A model generated the notes under the pieces. That model did not search any database and was not told where the DNA came from. It saw only the letters and a list, made by a program, of their open reading frames with translations. The position numbers were made by a program, and so were the translations under genes. A stretch of DNA of 64,000 nucleotides from Desertimonas sp963732335 (GTDB lineage: Bacteria > Actinomycetota > Acidimicrobiia > Acidimicrobiales > Ilumatobacteraceae): contig CAVSZO010000033.1 of NCBI GenBank assembly GCA_963732335.1, positions 62,001-126,000 on the forward strand. Direction: 5' to 3'. Numbering within the stretch: the stretch's first letter is position 1; every line of letters begins with the position of its first letter. Below, one piece after another: positions 57,742 to 64,000 of the stretch.

Positions 57742-58939
57742 TCAGCTCTCCGTCTCGGTCTCGGGGGTGTCGGCGGTGTCGTCCGCCGTAGTGAGCGGCT
57801 CGGCCTTGTCGCCGACGTTCGCGTCTTCGGCCGCATCGCTTGCCGCGTCGACCGGTTCGATCTCGGGTTCGACGTCTGACGCGTCGCTCTCGAGTGCGGT
57901 GATCTCGGGCTCTGCGGTCTCCGCCTCGGCGGTCTCGACCACGGTCGTGTCCTGCTCGGCGGTCTCCGCCTCGGCGGTCTCCAGCTCGGCGGAATCCGGC
58001 GTTGCGGTCCCCGCCTCGGCGGTCTCCAGCTCGGCGGCGGCCGGCGCTGCGGTCCCCGCCTCGGCGGGAGTGCTCGCCGCCTCGATCCAACACGTCGGAC
58101 TCTGGCAGCGCCGGCTCGGCTGGCGTCTCGAGGCGACGATCGCGAGCGGCTTGCGCCGCCACGGCCTCGCGACGAGCGGCCGCCTGCTGGGCGTTGAACT
58201 CCGCCTCCTGCTCGGCGCTGCGCGTTGGCCGGGGCGCCGACGGCTCCCGCTTGGCGGCGATGAACCGGCCCTCCTCGACCGCATCGGCGATCACCCGGGC
58301 GAGCAGCGAGTTGGCACGGATCGCGTCGTCGTTGCCGGGGATCGGGTACTGCACCAGCTCTGGATCGACGTTGGTGTCGACGACGGCCACGACGGGAATG
58401 CCGAGCTTGTTCGCCTCGGTGACGGCGATGCTCTCCTTCTTCGTGTCGAGCACGAAGATGGCGTCGGGGCGTCGGGTCATCTCGCGCAAGCCACCGAGGT
58501 TGCGCTGCAGCTTCTCGAGCTCGCGGGTGAGCAGCAGGGCTTCCTTCTTCGGCATCGCGTCGAACTCGCCGGAGCGCTGCATCCGCTCGTACTCGAGCAT
58601 CTTGTTGATCCGCTTGGCGATCGTGTCGAAGTTGGTGAGCATGCCGCCGAGCCAGCGCTCGTTGACGTAGGGCATGCCGCACTTCTCGGCGAAGCTGCGC
58701 ACCGGGTCCTGGGCCTGCTTCTTGGTGCCGACGAACATCAGCACGCCGCCTCCGGCGACGAGGTCACGAACGAAGCCGTAGGCCTTGTCGACACGCGCCA
58801 GCGTCTGCTCGAGGTCGATGATGTAGATGCCGTTGCGCTCGCCGAAGATGAAGCGGCGCATCTTCGGGTTCCAACGTCGGGTCTGGTGACCGAAGTGCAC
58901 GCCAGCTTCGAGCAGCTGGCGCATCGTGATGACAGCCAT
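57742..58939 (-). CDS. rpsB: Ribosomal protein S2 with acidic C-terminal extension (one frameshift)
   Basis: Protein of the small ribosomal subunit. Seen: MAVITMRQLLEAGVHFGHQT, RWNPKMRRFIFGERNGIYII, WLGGMLTNFDTI and IPVVAVVDTNVDPELVQYPIPGNDDA in parts, ending the conserved core at about residue 240. A linker rich in Arg/Ala follows, then, after a shift at about 58095, about 115 residues of Glu/Ala/Thr repeats (ETAEAETAE type) ending ETETES. The total of about 400 residues is well above the usual 250-300. Start ATG 58939 has an AGAAGGAG ribosome site 8 nt upstream. Confidence 0.95.
57919..58071. repeat. Minisatellite-like tandem repeat inside rpsB
   Basis: Imperfect tandem copies of GGTCTCCGCCTCGGC and GGTCTCCAGCTCGGCGG units spread over about 150 bases. 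The plus-strand order includes two near-identical 60-base blocks (about 57955-58012 and 58013-58071). On the coding strand it gives the ETAEAETAE-like acidic repeats of the S2 tail. Such repeats are prone to copy-number change. Confidence 0.7.
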
Positions 58940-59048
58940 CGAGGGTTCTCCTTCTGCGGTTGTGCCGCCCACCGGCGCCCGCAGGCGACCGCAGTGAGGT
59001 GGACGGGTCAGTGAACGAGGACCCATCGGACGATGGGCCGACGCACGA

Positions 59049-59590
59049 TCATATCGGGCGGCATCGCAACACCGGCTCGGGAGGCGGCCGACCAGGCGTG
59101 CCGTCCGTCGGGACGAGGTACGGCGGCACGACCAGCTCGCCGAGCAGCGGCTGCGGGTCGATGTAGCGGTCGGGTCCGGTGCGCAGGCCGAAGTACAGCT
59201 CGCCACCGCTGCGTCCGACGATCGCTCCGGCGACGACCGTGTCGCCGGTGGTCAGCGGCGTCGACGACAGACCGCCGTACGTCGCCAGCAGTCCGTCGGC
59301 GTGACGGACGACGACGTAGCGGACGTCGACGACCACGCCGCTGAACGTCACCGTGCCGGTTGCCGCGGCGCGCACCGGCGTTCCCGACGTCACGCCGTAG
59401 GTGATCCCGCGATGGCCGGCGCACCACTGGCACGGCGGAGCGTCGAACGGCCGGGTGATCGGGCGCGATCGACGGCGGCAGCAGGCAGCCCGCGCCGGCG
59501 ACCGTCGTCGTGGTCGCCGCCACGAGCAACGACGCAGTGACCGCGCCGATCACGACCGAGCGACGCGCGGATGGGTGAGGTGGTGGGCAT
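59049..59590 (-). CDS. M23-like peptidase (LytM domain) with signal peptide (two frameshifts)
   Basis: Exported protein with a peptidase-M23/lysostaphin-type barrel. Seen across frames: N-terminal signal (VVIGAVTASLLVAATTTTVAGAG), PITRPFDAPPCQWCAGHRGIT with the position of the first metal His, then GTPVRAAATGTVTFSGVVVD, VVVRHADGLLATYGGL (the HxDGxxTxYxHL-like motif, with Gly-Gly in place of His-Leu) and VAGAIVGRSGGELYFGLRTGPDRYIDPQPLL. The first Zn ligands HxxxD and the HxH of active M23 enzymes look incomplete (GHRGIT; LYFGLR), so it may be a non-catalytic regulator or binder. Shifts at about 59545 and 59465. It stands between the sigma factor and rpsB. Confidence 0.75.
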
Positions 59591-59615
59591 TCGCCCCTCC
59601 TGGGAGACGGTCGCC

Positions 59616-60377
59616 TCAGGCGACGCCGGCGGCTTCGAGGCGCGAACGCAGGTGCAGCACCGACTTGCTGTGCAGCTGCGGCACCCGGCTCTCGCTGATG
59701 CCGAGCACCCGCGCGATCTGGGCGAGGGTGAGGCCCTCGTCGTAGTAGAGCGAGAGCACCAGCTTCTCGCGATCGGGGAGCTTGCCGATCTCCGAGCGCA
59801 CGAGCTCGCGCACCTCCTGATCCTCGACCACCTTCGACGGCACCTGGGGCACCTCGCCGGACAACGCCACCGGCTCGGCCCCGGCGTCGAGCGCCCGTTC
59901 CAGCGGCCCGACCGTGGTCGAGGCGATCGACGTCAGCCAACGATCGAGCTCGGCACGTTCGAGCCCGAGCTGCTCGGCGAGCTCGGGATCGGACGGCGAC
60001 CGACCGTTGACCACCTCGAACTCGCTGATCGCCCGCTGCACGTCGCGTGCACGCGTGCGTATCGACCGCGGCACCCAATCGAGCTGGCGCAGCCCGTCGT
60101 AGATCGCCCCGCGGATCCGCGGCGTGGCGAACGTCTCGAACTTCACCCCCTGGTTCGGATCGAACCGCTCGATCGCGTCGATCAGGCCGAGCACGCCGGT
60201 GCTGACGAGGTCGCCGGGGTCGACGCTCGCCGGCAGGCCCGCACCGACGCGACCGGCGATGAACTTGACCAACGGCGAGTACGAGACGATCAGGTGATCG
60301 CGTGCCGCGACGTTGCGCCTGCGCAACCACCGCTGCCACTGCAGCGACAGGTGCGGGTCGACGTCGACGATGCTCAC
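59616..60377 (-). CDS. RNA polymerase sigma factor, WhiG/FliA type
   Basis: Alternative sigma-70-family factor, intact, 253 residues, GTG start. Seen: region 2 (LIVSYSPLVKFIAGRVGAGLP, DLVSTGVLGLIDAIERFDPN, VKFETFATPRIRGAIYDGLR), region 3 (VPRSIRTRARDVQRAI) and region 4 with HTH (KLVLSLYYDEGLTLAQIARVLGISESRVPQLHSKSV). The phrase TRIRGAIYD-like and the order whiG-rpsB match the WhiG/sigma-28 group, which controls motility in some bacteria and sporulation in Streptomyces. Which of these it governs here cannot be told. Encoded 10 nt after xerC. Confidence 0.9.
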   Translation of the reverse strand: MSIVDVDPHLSLQWQRWLRRRNVAARDHLIVSYSPLVKFIAGRVGAGLPASVDPGDLVSTGVLGLIDAIERFDPNQGVKFETFATPRIRGAIYDGLRQLDWVPRSIRTRARDVQRAISEFEVVNGRSPSDPELAEQLGLERAELDRWLTSIASTTVGPLERALDAGAEPVALSGEVPQVPSKVVEDQEVRELVRSEIGKLPDREKLVLSLYYDEGLTLAQIARVLGISESRVPQLHSKSVLHLRSRLEAAGVA

Positions 60378-60387
60378 GCCCGCTCGC

Positions 60388-61294
60388 TCATGCTCGTGGG
60401 TGTGCCGAGTTGTACGCCGACCGCAACCGCTCGCGGCTGACGTGCGTGTAGCGCTGCGTGGTCGCCACGTCGCGGTGCCCGAGCAGCTCCTGGACCACCC
60501 GCAGGTCGGCCCCACCATCGAGCAGGTGGGTGGCAAAGCTGTGGCGCAGGGCATGGGGATGCGTGGGCACCGGCGACCGCCGATCGATGATCCGGCGGAC
60601 GTCGCGCGGCGTGAGGCGGCGCCCGCGCTCGTTGCCGAACAACGCCGCCGGCTCGGGTCCGTCGACCGGCACGACCTCGTGGCGGATCGGCAACCACGCC
60701 CGCAGCGCGGCGACCGACGGCTGCGACAAGGGAACCCGCCGCTGCTTCGATCCCTTGCCCCACACGACAACCGCTGCAGCGTCGAGATCGAGCGACGACG
60801 TGTCGAGGCCGCACAGCTCGCTGACCCGCAACCCCGAGCCGTAGAGCACCTCGAGCACGGCGTCGTCCATCGTCCGGCGCCAGGCCGGCTCGCCCTCCGG
60901 GCCCGGGCCGTTCGAGCAGCTCGCCGAGGTCGCGCTGGTCGAGCACCCGCGGCAGCCGCCCTTCGCCGGACCCGGTGTGCACTCCGAGCGTCGGATCGAC
61001 CGACGCCAGCTGCTGGCGAACGGACCACTGGTAGTACCGGCGCAGCGACGCAGTCTTGCGGGCGATGCTGCGGCGGGCGTACTGGCGCGTCGTGAGGTAG
61101 GCGAGATAGCGGCGGATCACGGTCCGTTTGACCGCGCTCGGATCGGTGATCCCGGCCCGTGCTGCCCACTCGGCGAAGCCACGGACGTCGGCGACGTACG
61201 CCGTCACGGTGTTGTCCGACAACGAGGTCAACGACTGCGCGAACGACTCGAGTCGCCACGACGACGAAGCGTCTGGCGGGTTCGACGACGGCAT
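60388..61294 (-). CDS. xerC: Tyrosine recombinase XerC-like (one frameshift)
   Basis: Site-specific recombinase that resolves chromosome dimers at dif. Seen: N-terminal core-binding SAM-like domain (SLTSLSDNTVTAYVADVRGFAEW, RYLAYLTTRQYARRSIARK), and catalytic residues Arg in GSGLRVSEL, Lys in WGKGSKQRRVPL, His-x-x-Arg in HALRHSFATHLL, His in LLGHRDVATTQRYTHV, with the Tyr nucleophile. The frame shifts at about 60900 between the domains. About 302 residues. Its place between dprA and the whiG-like gene is conserved in actinobacteria. Confidence 0.92.
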
Positions 61295-61368
61295 CGGACA
61301 TTGAATCGAGGGTATTCGGTGTCACCTCGTCGCTGGCGGACATGCCACGGACGTCGCCGAGGTGTCGA

Positions 61369-62492
61369 TCAGCCGGCGTCGGAACACGAGACCACCTCCT
61401 CGAACCATCCGCCCGCCTCGCGCACCCAACCCGAGCGCTCGAGACGAGCGAGCGTCATCGCTGCCTCGGTGAGCGACAGACCGACGTCGGCGACGACGTC
61501 GTCGAGCGTGCACGGATTGGCGCGGCAGCGGTCGAGCACCCTCGCCTCCTCGCCACGCGGCAGCGGGCGAGGGTCGTAACCACGACCGTCGCGGCGGTGG
61601 TCGAGACCCAGCGCCAGCAGCACGTCGGCGGCATCGGTGACCGGTGTCGCGCCGTCACGGATCAGCTGGTTGGTGCCCGCCGCGGCTCGGTTGTTCACCG
61701 ACCCCGGAACGGCCATCACCTCGATCGAGCGCTCCAGCGCCTCCCGGGCCGTCGTCAGCGAACCGCCCCGTTCGCGGCTCTCGACGACGACCACGAGCTC
61801 GCTGAGGGCAGCAAGGATGCGATTGCGTTGAGGGAAGCGAAACCGCTCAGGCTCGGTGCCCGGCGGCCACTCCGACAGCAGCAGACCCTGGCGTGCCACG
61901 GATTCCCAGAGCTCGGCGTTGACGCGCGGATACGGCGTGTCGAGACCGTTGGCCACGACTCCGACGACGCGGCGCGACCCGGCTCGCAGCGCGCCGCGGT
62001 GGGCGGCCCCGTCGATCCCCTTGGCCAGCCCGGACACGACGGCCACGTCGTTCTGAGCCAGCCGGAACCCGAGCGTGGCGGCGAAGTCGCGGCCCGGGAC
62101 CGGTGGCGTTGCGCGTGCCGACGATGCCGACGCGCCGGGCGTGAAGCGCCGACCAGTCGCCACGCCAGAACAGCACCGCTGGCGGTTGCGGATCCGTCAG
62201 CAGCACGTCGGGGTAGTCGGCGTCGCGCTGGGTGACCGCACCGATGCCGGAACGGGCGCACCGCTCGGCCCACTCGTCGATCGATCTGCGGTCCGCCGAC
62301 CGCGACCACGCCGACGTCAGCTCACCGGTGAGCATCGGTGCCACCGCCGGGTGGGGCCGGGCTCGACCGGCGGCGACGGCGACGGCCTCGGCAGGGCTCG
62401 TGGTGGGCGAGCAGCACGCCGAGTCGAGAGGCGGTGGCCATCTCGAAACCAGCGAGCGCCGCCAGCGCTCCGGTCCGCTCGTCGCCGCCATC
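61369..62492 (-). CDS. dprA: DNA processing protein DprA (two to three frameshifts)
   Basis: Loads RecA on incoming single-stranded DNA in natural transformation. Seen: N-terminal SAM-like part (GALAALAGFEMATASRLGVLL), Rossmann-like core RRVGIVGTRNATG, GFRLAQNDVAVVSGLAKGIDGAAHRGAL, GLDTPYPRVNAELW, FPQRNRILAALSELVVVVESRERGGSLTTAREALE, AVPGSVNNRAAAGTNQLIRDGATPV, and a C-terminal winged helix. Shifts lie at about 62465, 62395 and 62105. The ATG overlaps the comM stop (TGATG). Together with comM it forms a competence-related pair, though transformation in this organism is not shown. Confidence 0.92.
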
Positions 62493-64000
62493 ACGCGATC
62501 CACCGATCGGCATTCGGCCCGAGCGGCGGGCGCCGCAGCGAGGTCCGCATTTGCAGCGCCAGCTCGACGTCGGCCACCGAGATCGCCACGTCGGCCGCCT
62601 CGTCGAGGTCGGCGATGGTCCGCGCCACCCTCCTGACACGGTGATAGCCGCGACCGGTCAGGCGGTCGCGCTCGACCTCGTCGCGCAGCAGCGAGCGGGC
62701 GGCGTCGCTGAGCGGCGCGAACGTGTCGAGCTCGTCGGGACGTGAGGGCCGCGTTGAGCTTCCCGGCCCGGGCGAGGGCGACATCCCGCGCCCTGACCAC
62801 CCGCTGGCGTACGACCGCCGACGGCTCGCTCGGTTCGACGCCGAGAAGCTCGTCGACGGCAGGTCGCTGGACGACCACACGCAGGTCGAAGCGATCGGTG
62901 ACCGGGCCCGACAGTCGACGCAGGTACCGCGCACGTGAGCCGTCGTCGCACTCGCACGAGCCGGGAGGGCCACCGCCGCACGGGCACGGGTTGGTGGCGG
63001 CGACGAGCAGGAACCTGGCCGGCATGACGGCGCGGATCGCCGCCCGAGCGACGCGGATGACGCCCTCCTCGAGCGGCTCGCGCAGTCCCTCGAGCGCTGC
63101 CCTGCCGAACTCGCCGAGCTCGTCCATGAACAGCACCCCGTTGTTGGCGAGCGAGACCTCGCCCGGCCGCAGCTGATGCGAGCCGCCGCCGACGAGTCCA
63201 ACGACCGACGTGGTGTGGTGCGGTGCCCGAAACGGTGGTTGGCGAACGAGCCCGCCGGGTGGCAGCCGCAGCCCGGCGGCCGAGTGGACCATCGTCGTCT
63301 CCAATGCCTGCTCCCGGTCGAGTGGCGGGAGCAGGCCGGCGAGGCGCTGCGCCAGCATCGTCTTGCCACTGCCCGGCGAACCGACGAGGAGGAGGTGGTG
63401 GCCACCAGCGGCGGCGATCTCCAGGGCCCGCCTGGCCACCGCCTGACCGCGAACCTCACTCAGGTCGGGCAGCGGGGCCAGCTCGGCGCCGGCGTCGACC
63501 GGATCGAGCTGGGCCCACGGCCGGGCGCCCGACAGGCAGGCGACGACGCTGGCGAGGTCGGCGGCTGCCCGCACCGGCCCACGGGCGGCGATCTGGGCCT
63601 CGACGGCATTGCCGAGCGGCACGACGACGGCGACGTCGTCGAGGGCGTCGACCATCGGGGCGACGCCAGGCACCCGCCGGATCGTGCCGTCGAGACCGAG
63701 CTCGCCGATGAACGCCTGCCCGTCGACGGCCTCGAACGCCAGCTGGGCGGATGCGGCGAGGACACCGATGGCGATCGCCAGGTCGAGCCCGGCACCGGTC
63801 TTGCGCTGGCTGGTCGGGGCCAGGTTGACGGTGATGCAGCGGTTCGGCCAGGCGAACCCTCCGCTGATCACGGCGGCGCGCACCCGATCGCGGGACTCGC
63901 GGCACGCCGTGTCGGGCATGCCGACCATGTGGTAGCCGGGCAGGCCGTCGCCGACGAACACCTCGACGGTGACGGGGCTGCCGCGCACACCGAGCACGGT
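62491..64000 (-). CDS. comM: ComM/YifB-like Mg-chelatase-fold AAA+ ATPase (5' end outside window, one frameshift)
   Basis: Hexameric helicase-like ATPase; in other bacteria ComM drives branch migration during integration of transforming DNA. Seen: GSPVTVEVFVGDGLPGYHMVG near the start, ACRESRDRVRAAVI, AGLDLAIAIGVLAAS (Lon-protease-like fold), Walker A VGSPGSGKTMLAQRL, RAPHHTTSVVGLVGGG, FMDELGEFGRAALEGLREPLEEG, AATNPCPCG zinc-type motif, and the C-terminal domain ARTIADLDEAADVAISVADVELALQMR. The first 15-20 codons lie beyond the window edge. The frame shifts at about 62745, in the loop before the C-terminal domain. Confidence 0.92.

Noticed and set aside
57919..58071. CRISPR-like regular repeat
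   Set aside because: Units are contiguous, imperfect and in coding frame; there are no unique spacers of uniform length and no cas genes in the window.
60388..61294. Tyrosine recombinase as sign of an integrated element
   Set aside because: It has XerC features and lies in the conserved dprA-xerC-whiG-rpsB order, with no phage or plasmid genes near it.

Overview
The window comes from a high-GC actinobacterium. Evidence: NucS mismatch endonuclease instead of MutS/MutL, a mycothiol-dependent formaldehyde dehydrogenase, a mycothiol-type DinB protein, an F420-type luciferase-fold oxidoreductase, a one-piece 2-oxoglutarate decarboxylase/dehydrogenase (Kgd), GTP-dependent PEP carboxykinase, a WhiG/FliA-like sigma factor and an FtsY with an N-terminal membrane anchor. 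Class Acidimicrobiia (Ilumatobacter-like) is my best guess from protein wording, but it is inference.

Layout. 1-8858 (minus strand): coaD, a coiled-coil protein, DUF177, rpmF, plsX, acpP, rnc, mutM, smc, ftsY, the classic actinobacterial order. 8931-16897: a permease, rsmD, a zinc-ribbon protein, a CcdA/TlpA thiol-redox pair, DUF2461, recG and a FakA/YloV kinase. 16938-22426: a probable iron operon (imelysin, di-heme oxidoreductase, second imelysin-like lipoprotein, HTTM membrane protein) with a possible DtxR/IdeR box in front. 22576-24871 (plus): rpmB, a cold-shock-like protein, pckG. 24872-25455: no recognisable gene. 25456-34734: small secreted or membrane proteins, alpha-methylacyl-CoA racemase, hydrolase, LLM oxidoreductase, PH/SHOCT protein, UvrD-like helicase, GH13 glucosidase. 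34807-40710 (minus): kgd, an NYN-S1 RNase and xth, linked by overlaps. 40825-49904: ettA, CysQ-like phosphatase, AraC regulator, nucS, mycothiol-linked alcohol dehydrogenase, manA. 49971-64000 (minus): comM, dprA, xerC, sigma factor, M23 peptidase, rpsB, tsf, pyrH, frr, cdsA, dxr, rseP, ispG, again a conserved actinobacterial order joining translation, membrane-lipid and isoprenoid genes.

Two features cut across the window. First, more than half of the genes, including essential ones, are interrupted by single-base frameshifts, roughly one per 1.3 kb, while protein similarity continues in the next frame. This looks like indel error in the sequence and not mass pseudogenisation. I give gene limits across the shifts and state where each lies. 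Second, the gaps between genes carry several families of short dispersed repeats and hairpins. Family A is a 65-bp element found four times, each time just upstream of a gene start and in the same orientation as that gene. Family B is about 120 bp, two copies. Family C is a hairpin with conserved arms and interior, three copies, one inside a coding sequence. Family D is a hairpin just before two gene starts. These repeats are the least explained part of the window. I found no CRISPR array, prophage, transposase, tRNA or rRNA.
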